A stretch of 64,000 bases of DNA, from contig NC_063054.1 of assembly GCF_018812025.1 (NCBI RefSeq), positions 9,496,582 to 9,560,581 on the forward strand, read 5' to 3'. This document shows, piece after piece, positions 33,754 through 45,163 of the stretch. Below the pieces are notes generated by a model. The model was given only the letters and a program-made list of their open reading frames with translations, did not search any database and was not told the DNA's origin. Within the stretch, counting starts at the first letter, position 1. Each line of letters starts with the position of its first letter. The translations under genes were made by a program, and so were the position numbers. The stretch is from Megalobrama amblycephala. Taxonomy: Eukaryota; Chordata; Actinopteri; Cypriniformes; Xenocyprididae.

Positions 33754-35374
33754 TGACATCATCAACCAGGAAGTAAGAAAAAAAGCAGCATAAACATCAG
33801 TGAGTATTAGATCAATTTAGTGATGTTTTACGGTACTAGTTAGTTTGTCTTGGTGATAAGAAGGGTAATTCTCAATCCTTCACTAAGCAATGGCTAACTT
33901 TAGCTCTGCATTTCCATCTGTTAATTTTATTGGCATTGTAAATATGACACAAGCATATCCAGTTTTTTATTTATTTACTCATTTTTTATTTAATATAACA
34001 AACCCTGTTGCGAATTCAGCTCACATCCCAGCATTCCTATCTGCATGAGCGAGAGTGTGTACACGTTAGCATCGGGCCAAAGGCAAGCTTTAGCCGACAG
34101 CAGATTGTTTTTTCTTTATCTGGCAGGTCTAATCCAGTGTGTGTCTGTGTTTGTATGTGTGTGTGTTGTGTGTTGACTCTCCATTAAGCCGGTCCAGAAC
34201 TGTTTGCTTTGTTTATCAGGTAGCTACAGGCTCGACTCACTACACACAGCGCTCTGTCACTCTTACCCACAGTGACAATACAGAAGACAACCGTCTGTCA
34301 CACAGTAACACAAAGCCCAAAATTGAACTGGAACTGGGTTTTTTTTTTGTACTCGCAAACACTTATATCAAAGGCATAACCACATTGGCCCCCAGAAATA
34401 CTTGGTGCCGTTAGCACTGGTGCTTTATTTTGCTAAAACTGTCTCTCTGAGGTCTGTACAAGTAGGTAAACTGCCCTCGGGGCTCGCCGCTGTCAGCGGT
34501 GCAGAGGTTGATGGGATTGTTCTGTCAGAGGAGTCATAGAGCACATCAAGCTCATTCTTCAGCTCTCTATTACCTCCGAGGTAACCCGTTTACTCCCAGC
34601 CCACCTCGTCTCTCTCCTGTGCCGCCCTCTTCTCTGTCTTCAGGACGCCACATTGCAGCCTCAAACACGATTCCGCCTCTACGGAGTCATTTTTAACGTT
34701 CCCTTAGTGTCTCTTTTTGTCATCTTCTTTCTTATCCTCTCTCTGGCACGCAGACGCACATATATTTTCCCACAGGCGAGCCGGAGATGCCGCAATACGC
34801 ACCGATATGAGCTAATAAAACTTATCCTATCAAACTTCATGTTCTCCCAAATCACTGCCAGAGGTTTCACTCTAAACCAATTGGAGGAGGATCTATATAC
34901 CGGCGTCTTCTTTTTTTTATTGCCGTCTCCACAAAATGCCTGTTCTACGCTTTTCATTTGAAAAGTGTGGCAGGGAAAAGCAATTCCTTTTTCCTTTTAT
35001 CTCTTGCCTCTGTCAGCCTAAGTGGAGTTGACACTCGAGTACAAGCTGCAAGAGAGGCCAAGAAGAGCGTTTTAGCACTGAGAAGCTTCTGCTTGAGAGT
35101 ATGTATGTGTGCTACCTAGAGATTAGCCTTCACTTCAGAGATGCTGACATGGCAAAATTCACAAATAAGAAGTTTGCATTCGCAGCGCATTTGTTTTGGT
35201 GCGTGTCTGTGATGTGTTCAAGGATATTGCTGTATCAGATTTTTGCATCTCGTTTTTTGTCTGGGAGAATCAGAGTGTGCATTTAGACGGAGGGCTAAAA
35301 GGTCTGATGAGTTTTTCTTATGCAGTCTGGAATGCGTCACTGTGTCTGAGTGTGTGATTGTGACTTTGCATGCA
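33754..35374. other. Unique stretch, no gene seen
   Basis: Repeat-poor except a GT-rich run at 34137-34172. The 34480-34960 part is pyrimidine-rich with paired 65-102-codon frames on both strands but no domains. It is a candidate for conserved non-coding sequence. Confidence 0.45.
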
Positions 35375-35903
35375 CTACTGTTCAAATGAGTGGGGGTCGG
35401 TAAGATTTTTTAAATTTATTTTTTTATTTTTTTGTTGAAATTTCACCAAGGCTGTGTTTATTTGATAAAAACTTTAATATTTGAAAAATATTATTTATTA
35501 ATATATTATCTTCATTAGTCTTTAGTGTCACATGATCCTTCAGAAATCATTCGAATATGCTGATTTGCTGCTCAAGAAACATTTCTAATTATTGTCATCA
35601 ATGTTTAAAACAGTTGTGCTGCTTAATTTCATGGAAACTGTGATGCTTTTTTTTCCCAGGAGTCTGATATTTTTGTAACATTTTAAGTGTCTTTACAAGG
35701 GCTGCGACTAACGATTATTTTGATAATCAATTAGTTGGTCGATTATTTCTTTGAGTAATCTGATAAAAAGCCCATTTTTCTTTATTTTTTTTATTATTAT
35801 TGACAAAATATATTATATTGACAAAACACACTACTTTACATCCTGCCCAATGCTGTCCTTCAAACAAACGTGCCAACTGAATGCTAGGAAATCATTGTGA
35901 ATA

Positions 35904-37103
35904 TACACTATATTGCCAAAAGTTTTGGATGCCTGCCTTTACGTGCACATGAACTTTAATGACATCCCATTCTTATCCATAGGGTTTAATATGGAGTTGG
36001 CCCACCCTTTGCAGCTAACAGCTTCATCTCTTCTGGGAAGGCTTTCCACAAGGTATAGGAGTATGTTTATGGGAATTTTTGACCATTCTTGTAGAAGCGC
36101 ATTTGTGAGGTCAGGCAGTGATGTTGGCGAGAAGGCTTGGCTCGCAGTCACCGCTCTAATTCATCCCTAAGGTGTTCTATGGAGTTGAGGTCAGGACTCT
36201 GTGCAGGCCAGTCAAGTTCCTCCACACCAAACTCACTCATCCATGTCTTTATGGACTTTGCTTTGTGCACTGGTGCGCAGTTATGTTGGAACAGGAAGGG
36301 GCCATCCCCAAACTGTTCCCACAAAGTTGGGAGCATGAAATTGTCCAAAATGTCTTGGTATGCTGAAGCATTAAGAGTTCCTTTCACTGGAACTAAGGGG
36401 CCAAGCCCAACCCCTGAAAAACAACCCCACACCATAATCCCCCTCCACCAAACTTTACACTTGGCACAATGCAGTCAGGCAAGTACCGTTCTCCTGGCAA
36501 ACGCCAAACCCAGACTCGTCCATTGGATTCCCAGAGAGAGACGTGTGATTCGTCACTCCAGAGAACACGTCTCCACTGCTCTAGAGTCCAGTGGCGGCGT
36601 GCTTTACACCACTGCATCCGACGCTTTACATTGCACTTGGTGATGTAAGGCTTGGATGCAGCTGCTCGGCCATGGAAACCCATTCCATGAAGCTCTCTAC
36701 GCACTGTTCTTGAGCTAATCTGAAGGACACACGAAGTTTGGAGGTCTGTAGCTATTGAGTCTGCAGAAAGTTGGCGACTTCTGCGCACTGTGTGCCTCAG
36801 CATGCGCTGACCCCGCTCTGTGATTTTACGTGACCTACCACTTCATGGCTGAGTTGCAGTTGTTCCCAATTGCTTCCACTTTGTTAAGATACCACCAACA
36901 GTTGACAGTGGAATATTTAGTAGTGAGGAAATTTCACAAATGGACTTATTGCACAGGTGGCAACCTATCACGGTACCACACTTGAATTCACTGAGCTCCT
37001 GAGAGTGACCCATTCTTTCACAAATGTTTATAGAAGCAGTCTGCATGCCTAGGTGCTCAATTTTATACACCTGTGGCCATGGAAGTGATTGTAACACATG
37101 AAT
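35904..37103 (-). mobile_element. Tc1-like transposon, 5'-side terminus lost
   Basis: TACACTATATTGCCAAAAGT at 35904 is an intact Tc1 terminal repeat. The far end stops at about 37103 (acatgaattc), where relatives would continue for a few dozen bases to the second repeat. Unrelated sequence follows. It carries a nearly full transposase pseudogene. Confidence 0.85.
35939..37030 (-). pseudogene. Tc1 transposase pseudogene, nearly full length
   Basis: Minus strand from about 37020: M-G-H-S-Q-E-L-S-E-F-K, a helix-turn-helix (C-E-I-S-S-L-L-N-I-P), a second one (L-S-A-D-S-I-A-T-D-L-Q), first catalytic Asp in V-L-W-S-D-E-S-H, C-terminal L-V-E-S-L-P-R-R. Defects: a TGA at 36843-36845 where relatives have Arg after T-Q-P; a frameshift in the GGGGG near 36440, just before M-V-W-G-C-F; the second Asp is Asn (F-Q-H-N-C-A-P-V-H). 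The third acidic residue survives in S-P-D-L-N-S-I-E-H. The usual length is about 340 residues. Confidence 0.9.
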
Positions 37104-37165
37104 TCTCGGATTTGCGCTACGCCACTGCGCAGAAGTGTATGACATTTGTTCGGAAGCATGGTTTG

Positions 37166-37792
37166 ATGCAGACAATAGCCGGGTTTCCATCCAACTTTGC
37201 ATGAATGAATATTCAGCTCAAGAAAATGCACATCTGCGTGTGTTTCCATCAACTGTGTAATGCGAATAAAAATGGACATCAACCTAATAAAGTGATGTGT
37301 TCTGACCAATGACTATAAGCCTATGTCGCACAGTTATTAACCTCGTTAAACCTGTCTAACGTTAACCGTCAAGAATGTCAGAAATCACTAAGAGTTTAGC
37401 ACTGTCCTTGCATACAAAGCTGTGCAACATGACAAAGTTTTTAATTGATTTTTATTTATAAAGTTGTATTACCCGTTTTATATTTTTAATACTTGGTCAG
37501 TTTATTGATTTGTTTGGTTAACTTTGGATAAATATTTTATTTTAATACAGCGCAGTGCACAAAATTAAGATTCGAGAGATGGTTCAAGTCAGTGTTCAAT
37601 AAATGATGTTAAGTTTAGAAATGTTGTGCATCCACTTATTATTAGTGTGACATTCATAGCATGCAAATGAAGGGGAAAACTTCAAGATATCAGCCCTAAA
37701 AATCGGCAGCACATATCGGCCATCGGCTGACCCTGACCTCTAAACATCAGCATCGGCATTGGTTATAGGAAAACCCATATTGGTCGATCTCT
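37166..37792 (-). mobile_element. Two transposon fragments inside the hAT
   Basis: At 37166 gccgggtttccatccaactt is the end of a dispersed fish element. On the minus strand 37791 begins TAGAGATCGACCAATATGGG, with GATGCCGATGCTGATG following. This is a hAT-type terminus whose body extends back to about 37440. Neither keeps its second end. Confidence 0.5.
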
Positions 37793-37793
37793 A

Positions 37794-38015
37794 CTTCAAA
37801 GGGCTTTAAACGATACCAGATGAGGAATAAGGGTCTTATCTAGTGAAACGATCGGTCATTTTCGAAAACAAATGTAAATGTATATGCTTTATATAAACAA
37901 ATGTTCGCCTTCCAAGTGCTTCCGCCAAAACCGCACTTTCGTATTCTTCAAAAAGCTTACGCTGTATGTCCTACACCTTCCCTATTCAACTTACGGAACG
38001 AACGCAGCGTCAGTT
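37794..38015 (-). mobile_element. AAAGGATTAG MITE internal fragment
   Basis: aaagggctttaaacgatacc, gatcggtcattttcgaaaa and ccttccctattcaacttacg match the inverted interior of the complete copy at 51319-51861. Terminal repeats are absent. Confidence 0.7.
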
Positions 38016-38225
38016 CCAATTTGACGTGACTGGTGAAAGTTTTCCATGCACTGTGGGCAGACGCGACTAATCGATGATTACATTTGTTGTTGATGATTTT
38101 CATTATCAATTTTCATTATCGATTTTATCGATTAGTTGTTGCAGCCCTCGTCTTTACTGTCACATTTCAACAATTTAATGTATCCTGTAAAGCATTAATT
38201 TCTTTAAAGTTGGAGTTTAAATGCG

Positions 38226-38483
38226 GTCTTCAAGTTATGTCCGAATGATAATTATACCAGTGAGACAATTTCACAGACTTTCATGGTTGAAGCAGAATTG
38301 TTTTGGTCTCAAGTTGTATTTGTGAATTTTTATACACGTTTTATGAACTGTTGACGTGAAACGGTGACAGAGCTTTTCTGAAAACTCAACACATTTATCA
38401 AATTACATATAAATCAAGAATTAAGCAGAGTTCTAGTAGAATCTGCACATTATATAACATTAAGTTCAACAAAACATGAAGCT
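38226..38483. other. No gene seen
   Basis: Unremarkable AT-rich sequence before the hairpin. Confidence 0.5.
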
Positions 38484-38625
38484 ACTGTAAAAAAAAGTCC
38501 AATATCAAATCTAAAATTTTTACTGAAGAAATTAAATTGACATGGTAACTTTTTTGTAAGTCACCATGTCAATTTAATTTCTTCAGTAAAAATTTTAGAT
38601 TTGATATTGGACTTTTTTTTACAGT
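38484..38625. repeat. Perfect 63-bp-arm inverted repeat (142 bp)
   Basis: The left arm 38484-38546 (ACTGTAAAAAAAAGTCC ... TTGACATGGT) and right arm 38563-38625 are exact reverse complements by eye, with a 16-bp loop. The ends resemble the CACTGTAAAAA termini of EnSpm/CACTA-type elements in fish, so it may be a very young palindromic MITE. No clear TSD. Confidence 0.93.
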
Positions 38626-39833
38626 CCTTAAAAAAGAAGAAATATTACAATTTCAAAGCAGAATCACATTGTGAAGGGGTGCTCACACTTTTCTTTCTAT
38701 TGACTTTCATCCATACGACGATTCGTATGACTTTCGAAGTAGGGACTTACCATCTGTGATCTACAGTAAACACACTCAGGTCAGGCCTGAAATCACTTAA
38801 AAGACCAGCTGATGATCCTCATGAGGAAAACAGCTTCAAAACATGCTAAATAATGTCTTGATGAAAATCTAAAAACATTTGTTGGAGATGTATAGGTGAT
38901 ATAAAAATAACATGAGCTAAGCATAGTAGAAGTCAATGGAAAGCCTTCTTCATGATAGAACAAGTGCGCGCGCGCGCGCGTGTGTGTGTGCGGCAGTGCT
39001 CCTGTTTAACCTTCTGAGTTTGAGGAAAGTAGTCATAAATATACAGTAGCATCTGTCCAATATCAGTCCTGTCCTGTCAGGTAGGGGTATCAGCCCGTTT
39101 CCCTCAAACAACCTCTGATCTTCTCCAGCAGAGACGCACTTTCCAATGACCAGGACAGATGGATTTGCATATGTATAAATCTTAAAGTATGGAAATGCTT
39201 CTGTTTAGAAAACTTTTCCCCTAGTCACACCATATGGTGAGAGCTTCATGTTGCACTTTGAATCTTATCTTTTTTTTATGCAATAAAAAGTGCTTTGCAG
39301 TTTTTTTTTTATGTACCGTTTCATGAATAATGTTTTAGAGTTTCTCCGGTTCATAGAACCCGAGTTCAGCTCCACTTCCTGTCACTCCTTCTAAACAGGA
39401 AGTGACACTTCAGGACATGGTTATAGATGGTGCCTATTTTTCTGGTCTTGCTCCAGTGGGCAAGTGATAGTGAGAGTGAATCAGTATGTCAGTGTCAGAG
39501 GACGCTGTGGTGACAAGAGCACTAAAGATGAACGGTTGTGCTGTTCGTAACTGCTGTCAGAAGTTTGATCTAACTTCATTACTTTCTCAGTAGGATTTCT
39601 AGTACAGCCACATTTATTTATTTATTTTATTTATTTAATATTTGATGTATGTCAAATCGTCACCTAATGTCTCTATCAGAGTTAGGACTAAACACAACAG
39701 GAATGCAAATGTTTACGGCAATCGCAAAACTACTCTTTTCCTGAGCAGTACAACCCAAAGTTTACTTGTGCACACTGCATTTTACAGGGACAGCTTCCTG
39801 AACCATATACAAAGACTACTGACCACTGTGAAA
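38626..39833. other. Mostly unique, no gene; one alternating CG/TG tract
   Basis: Holds the alternating tract listed separately. Frame 39642-39884 is not recognised. Otherwise nothing was identified. Confidence 0.5.
38964..38992. repeat. (CG)n(TG)n alternating tract
   Basis: Twenty-nine bases of unbroken purine-pyrimidine alternation, gtgcgcgc... then tgtgtgtgtgcg. Such tracts can adopt Z-DNA. Confidence 0.95.
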
Positions 39834-40250
39834 CAGGGCTGGGACAATACTATCGATGCATCGCGATTCGTGGATCATTTCTGATATTTTCCAAATGAAT
39901 CGCAAATAGATTCTGAGCTTAGTTTTTAACAGCAGATGGCGCTCTAGGCTATTTTTTAACCGCATGCTCAAATGCTCACGAAGAAGAGCGCTTGCGCATT
40001 CGGCTGAATCTGATTGTATTTGCAACTCAGAATGCTTTTATGATGTGAGATTAATGTAAACGACCCACTGCAAACACCCTTGAAATTCGCTTCAACCTTT
40101 TCATACTTCATGAATGATTATTTTATAGAAGGTTCAAGTGGTGAGTGTAAGGAATTGGAAGGAAGCAGAGTACATCTGCTGTTAAAAACTAAGCTCAGAA
40201 TTGATTTGAGAGAGAATCGCGATACATACAGAAAATATCAGAATCGTGCA
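39834..40250. mobile_element. hAT-like fragment with internal inverted repeat
   Basis: CAGGGCTGGGACAATACTAT, then 'gatgcatcgcgattcg', is a hAT-type left end. agcttagtttttaacagcag (about 39918) mirrors ctgctgttaaaaactaagc (about 40176). The right end is degraded (cagaatcgtgcaaaag). No coding. Confidence 0.55.
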
Positions 40251-40559
40251 AAAGTCATGCTTGTAAAGTTGGTTCTGATGGATCGGCCTAATCATCTGCA
40301 TTTTCAGAATCTTGGGCTCGAGCTGATATGGTAAAACTGACATTATTAACTGTGTGTTTACAATTGCTTAACAATTTAAGTTTACAATTGGAAGCTGAAG
40401 CTTATGATTATTACATTTCCATTACACGCTTAAGGTGTTTGGCCAATCACAACGCACTGGGTCTGCTGGCCAATCAGATCACTCTGAGCTTTTCAAAAGG
40501 AGGGGCTTTGTAGAAATCAGCACATTTCAGACAGACTGGAAATATAAATAAAAATTTAT

Positions 40560-41525
40560 TTAAAGGTGCCCTAGAACCCTTTTTCACAAGATGTAATATA
40601 AGTCTAAGGTGTCCCCTGAATGTGTCTGTGAAGTTTCAGCTCAAAATACCCCATACATTTTTTATTATTCAATTGTATAACTGCCTATTTTGGGGCATAA
40701 TTAAAAATGCGCCGATTCAGCACGTGTCCCCTTTAAATGCTCACGCTCCCCACCCCCGAGCTCACGACTCTATAATACATTGCATAAACAAAGTTCACAC
40801 AGCTAATATAACCCTCAAAATGGATCTTTACAAAGTGTTCGTCATGCAGCATATATCATGTAAGTACAGTATTTATTTGGATGTTTACATTTGATTCTGA
40901 ATGAGTTTGATGCTGCTCCATGGCTAAAGCTAACATTACACACTGTTGGAGAGATTTATAAAGAATGAAGTTGTGTTTATGAATTATACAGACTGCAAGT
41001 GTTTAAAAATGAAAATAGCGACAGCTCTTGTCTCCGTGAATACAGTAATAAATGATGGTAACTTTAACCTCATTTAACAGTACATTAGCAACATGCTAAC
41101 GAAACATCTAGAAAGACAATTTACAAATATCACTAAAAATATCATGTAATCATAGATCATGTCAGTTATTATTGCTCCATCTGCCATTTTTCGCTATTTT
41201 CCTCGCTTGCTTACCTGCAGAACATCTGATGACTCGGCTGTGCAGCTCAAGACGTTAATACTGGCTTGTCTAATGCCTTGAACATGGGCTGGCGTATGCA
41301 AAAGTTGGGGGCGTACATATTAATGATCCCGACTGTTGCGTCACAGTCGGTGTTATGTTGAGATTCGCCTGTTCTTCAGAGGTCTTTTGCACAAATCAAA
41401 TTTACATAAGAAGGAGGAAACAATGGTGTTTGAGACTCACTGTATGTCATTTCCATGTAGTACAGAACTCTAATTATTTAACTATACCAAGGTAAATTCA
41501 ATTTTCAATTCTAGGGCACCTTTAA
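40560..41525 (+). mobile_element. TTAAAGGTGCCC MITE, copy C
   Basis: Inverted ends TTAAAGGTGCCCTAGAA and ttctagggcacctttaa around TTAA; 966 bp. It shares aagtctaaggtgtcccctga, aaagtgttcgtcatgcagca and tgtcacagtcggtgttatg-like segments with copies A and B. The site of copy A's L2 insertion is intact here. Confidence 0.87.
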
Positions 41526-42040
41526 CACTCGATTTCACTATTTAGGTGAAAGCTTGGTGCATCTGTATGTTTTGGTTTTCATAATAAAATGCCCCTACCA
41601 GTGTTAAAACCGAAACTACACTCTTGCCAATTTGTTTCATCAAAAAAGACCTGGCACTGTATTAAGTGGTAATCTGCGATTGTTACCTTATAGAGCTATT
41701 CTACTTGATTTAACACATGAAAAATAGTTTTGTTGGCATAAATGAATGTATTTAGATTGTTTTAGTGATCTTAAATAATATTTTTGACTTATAACAGAAC
41801 CAGTTAATTTAGATGTTACCTTTTTCAGTGTTGTTGGCCAGCCTTACTAGCTAGGTTATACTGGGGAAAAGCACAGCTATGTTTAACTAACAGCTCGACC
41901 AGCACCAAACCAGCATGAACACCATGCTGGTCTTTTCTGCAGAGATTGCTGCATTAGAGAGCAAAAAAAAAAAAAAAAAAAAAAATGGTTGGAGGAAAAT
42001 TGTGGACAGCTGGAGATGGCTGTAAATATCTTTCTCATTC
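41526..42040. other. No gene; A23 tract and CCAGCATG motif
   Basis: aaaccagcatgaacaccatg, then ctggt, at about 41906-41935 is the CCAGCATG/CATGCTGG palindromic repeat common in fish. A 23-base A run is at 41963-41985. Nothing else. Confidence 0.55.
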
Positions 42041-42068
42041 ACCATCCATCCATCCATCCATCCATCCC
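42041..42068. repeat. (CCAT)n microsatellite
   Basis: Seven CCAT/ATCC units. Confidence 0.9.
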
Positions 42069-42506
42069 TCCACCCACCACATGTTTCATTTGGCGGCTGC
42101 TTTTCTTCAGGTTTCCCTGATGGATTTCTCCACAGCTGGAGCCAGCCCAAACCTTCTGTTTATGAGTATTGAATGAAGCATGTCTCAATATTGAGCACTG
42201 TCAGGGTTCACCAGTGGGCACGTGGTCAGCTGTAGCTACAGACTTCATTATGCATACGCATCGATTGCTGCAGCTTGTGCCACCAGGCAGACTTGCCTGA
42301 ATTTTGCAGTATGTTAAGCTTTCTCTTCACTCGTTCAAAGCAGTCGAGAATTATACTGGTCATGTCTATAACCTCAGCAACAGGAAAGAGAAATCTCATA
42401 ATGATATTTGTATTATAAAGGACTTGGAAGCTTTAAATACTCTATCCATACACCCAATTATTATTTCCTTCCATCATATCACTATTTCCTTCCATCATAT
42501 TACTAT

Positions 42507-43339
42507 ATCCATCCATCCATCCATCCATCCATCCATCCATCCATCCATCCAATCATTATTTCCTTCTATCCATCCAATTATTTCCATCTCTCAATCCATC
42601 ATACTATTTCCATCCATTCATCCATCCATCCATCCATCCATGATATCACTATTTCCATCCATCCATCCATCCATCCATCCATCCATCCATCCATCCATCC
42701 ATCATATCACTGATTTCCATCCATCCATCCATCCATCCATCCATCCATCCATCCATCCATCCATCCATCCATCCATTCACCCATCCAATTATTATTTCCT
42801 TCCATCATATTACTATATCCATCCATCCATCCATCCATCCATCCATCCATCCATCCATCCATCCATCATCCATCCATCCATCCATCCATCCATCCATCCA
42901 TCCATCCATCCATCCAATTATTATTTCCTTCCATCATATTACTATATCCATCCATCCATCCATCCATCCATCATATCACTATTTGCATCCATCCATCCAT
43001 CCATCCATCCATCCATCCATCCATCCATCCATCCATCATATCACTATTTCCATCCATCCATCCATCCATCATCCATCCATCCATCCATCCACCCACCCAG
43101 TTATTTCCAACTCTCGTCCATCATCCATCCATCCATCCATCCATCCATCATATCACTATTTCCATCCATCCATCCATCCATCCATCCATCCATCCATCCA
43201 TCCATCCATCATATCCATCCATCCATCCATCCATCCATCCATCCATCCATCCATCCATCCATCCATCCATCCATCCACCCAGTTATTTCCAACTCTCGTC
43301 CATCATCCATCCATCTATCCATCCATCCATCCATCCATC
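42507..43339. repeat. (ATCC)n array with higher-order blocks
   Basis: About 830 bp dominated by ATCC units. Non-ATCC inserts recur: attatttccttccatcatat (about 42462, 42790, 42918), catatcactatttccatcc (several) and agttatttccaactctcgtc (about 43099, 43281). Block duplication, not only slippage, built the array. The 364-codon open frame (42304-43398) and a 130-codon partner are simply its translation (I-H-P-S repeats). Confidence 0.97.
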
Positions 43340-43467
43340 ACTCTTCCTTTCTTGATTCATTCCTTTATTTATTGATAAATGTCCTTTTATCTCTATAAAA
43401 TATTTATTATAATACAGTCATTCAATAATATAAATCAAAGTATCATTATATTATATTTGATTCTAAC

Positions 43468-43525
43468 TAATATAATATAATATAATATAATATAATATAA
43501 TATAATATAATATAATATAATATAA
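43468..43525. repeat. (TATAA)n microsatellite
   Basis: About eleven perfect TATAA pentamers. Confidence 0.95.
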
Positions 43526-43549
43526 CTTTCATTTGGAAGGCATTCTTCT

Positions 43550-43612
43550 TTGGAATCAAACTCATGGTCTTGGGGTTGCAAGCACAATCCTCTACCAGTT
43601 AAGCTACAGGAA
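43550..43612 (-). mobile_element. tRNA-derived SINE fragment
   Basis: On the minus strand, CTGTAGCTTAACTGGTAGAG (box A) lies about 40 bp before a degenerate box B, GAGTTTGATTCC, with gcttgcaaccccaag between. This resembles the head of a common cyprinid SINE. It is not a tRNA gene: no paired acceptor stem. Confidence 0.55.
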
Positions 43613-44813
43613 CATCACTGTACTATTTCTTTGAGGGCGGTTTTAACTGAAATCTTCCATTTTGAACAGACCTAATGTTTGAACAGACTACAGATGACTC
43701 ACTGTATGTTTGAGATAGATTAGTCAATAATAACAATACTTAGCATTAAAAGATGTTTTTTTTTTCCCCAGTGTTGTTGTAAATTACAGTACTGCTCCGA
43801 CTAGTGTTCTGGTGTTCAGCCCTGTTGTGGCTTATTTTGTTCTTTTCAATTTCAAAGCCCAACACGGCATGGTCACAAATCCTCCCCTTAGCTACATTTA
43901 ACTACAATGAAATATCCCCCCACAATGTATGTGACAAATCAGAGTTTAAGACCCTCTTCTTGGGAGCAGTAATACATTTTGCGTACATGGCTGGCCTACT
44001 GTGATAGAGAACAAAGTGCCTGAAGTGTGTCAAGCTTTTCTCTTGGATGCAGCCGTGCTCTTTCTCTCCCGTTACTCCACGTTCATTGTAATATTGAAAT
44101 TTGTTAAAATCTGAAATGCTTATTTATTCCTGCCCTCCCCTCTACAAAAAAAGAAATCCATTTTAGCTGAGTGCTTCATATATCCCGGAGGTAAGAAATA
44201 GTGATTGCTGGGCTGGACATGGATGCATTATGCATGAAGTTTCCCATGTCTCTCTATCTCTCTCTACCCTTCAGCACAGCTGTAGTATTTTTTGAAATGA
44301 GAGGGCAACTGAAAGAGAGCAAGAAACGGAGAGACAAGGTGAAGGATGGAATCGCTAACTTCATTGAAACAAGGAAGTATGGAAACGGCTCCTGCTGCGC
44401 AATCCTTCATACTGTCTGATCTATTGCATTCAGAAATGACTAGAAGAGCTGTAAGTCATTGAATTTGCCCTCAGTCAAGGACAGAAGCACCAGGTCTACT
44501 GGACGACCCTGTAGGAAACTGCACAAGGTGTATGTGTTTTTGTGTGTGCGGGGATCAGGAGATATCCGACAGATGGTTGGAGGTGGTTTATTCACAGCAA
44601 CAGATTTGTAGCATAGGAGAGCTTAGCATTCTCATAGGGACTAGTGGAGATGAATAATTTATATCTCATGAATTATCTGCCAAGGAACAAACCTTTGGAA
44701 TGTTGTTCCCTTTAATTAAGCGAAAGTGGCCAATAGTCACTTAATGCTACATTTAATTGCATTAGTGGCTGAATTAGTGGACCCGAGGCGTTAAGCTGTG
44801 TCTTACCTTAGAT
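43613..44813. other. Unique stretch, no gene seen
   Basis: Frames at 43804-44004 and 44201-44419 have no domains. Repeat-poor and moderately GC-balanced at 44040-44420. Confidence 0.5.
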
Positions 44814-44880
44814 CAGTGGATCTCAACTACTTTTGCTTCAGGGTTTAGATTTTACAGTGGGCATCAGGTGGTGACCCAGA

Positions 44881-44911
<31 letters not shown>

Positions 44912-45090
44912 CAGATTCGATGTTGTGGGGCTGGATACCTCTCCTTCATTACACACACACACATACACACACACACACATACACACACAGTAGTGTAGAC
45001 ACATATAATATATTTTAAGACAAGCTGCAGGCCATTTGAAATTCATCCCCGGCCGTAATTGGCCCGCTGGCTGGACTTTGGACACCCCTG
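44814..45090. mobile_element. Two hAT-type ends around simple repeats
   Basis: CAGTGGATCTCAACTACTTT at 44814 resembles one fish hAT left end (CAGTGGTTCTCAAC family). On the minus strand CAGGGGTGTCCAAAGTCCAG starting at 45090 is another hAT terminus, with ccagcgggccaattacgg following. Between them lie T29 (44883-44911) and (CA)n (44950-44989). The two ends appear to belong to different families. Confidence 0.55.
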
Positions 45091-45163
45091 CCCAACACAG
45101 TACTACAATTATCAAACACATTTACTTAGAATTCAGTTTAATAATATTGACAAAACCGCATCA

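Larger units (their letters stand above)
35697..38149. mobile_element. hAT-like element, 2.45 kb, heavily invaded
   Basis: The left end is aagggctgcgactaacgatt. The right end on the other strand is GAGGGCTGCAACAACTAATC. Both sit between perfect 8-bp copies of GTCTTTAC (35689-35696, 38150-38157). AATCGAT-rich subterminal repeats occur on both sides. The interior is filled with a Tc1 transposon, another hAT fragment and a MITE piece. No transposase of its own is visible. Confidence 0.82.
35375..38220. mobile_element. Old teleost repeat, split by a hAT
   Basis: The left part (35375-35696) has ctactgttcaaatgagtggg, gtcacatgatccttcagaaa and gctgatttgctgctcaagaa. The right part (38150-38220) continues with gtctttactgtcacatttca and aatttaatgtatcctg. 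Both belong, in that order, to one very abundant fish repeat, so joining them removes the hAT exactly. Class unassigned. Confidence 0.75.

Noticed and set aside
34653..34961. Opposing 102- and 92-codon frames
   Set aside because: No domain, no splice sites of note, and both strands open equally.
36137..36643. 168-codon plus-strand frame
   Set aside because: Antisense of the Tc1 transposase pseudogene.
42304..43398. 364-codon open frame, Ile-His-Pro-Ser repeats
   Set aside because: It is the translation of the (ATCC)n array; other registers of the same array are also open.
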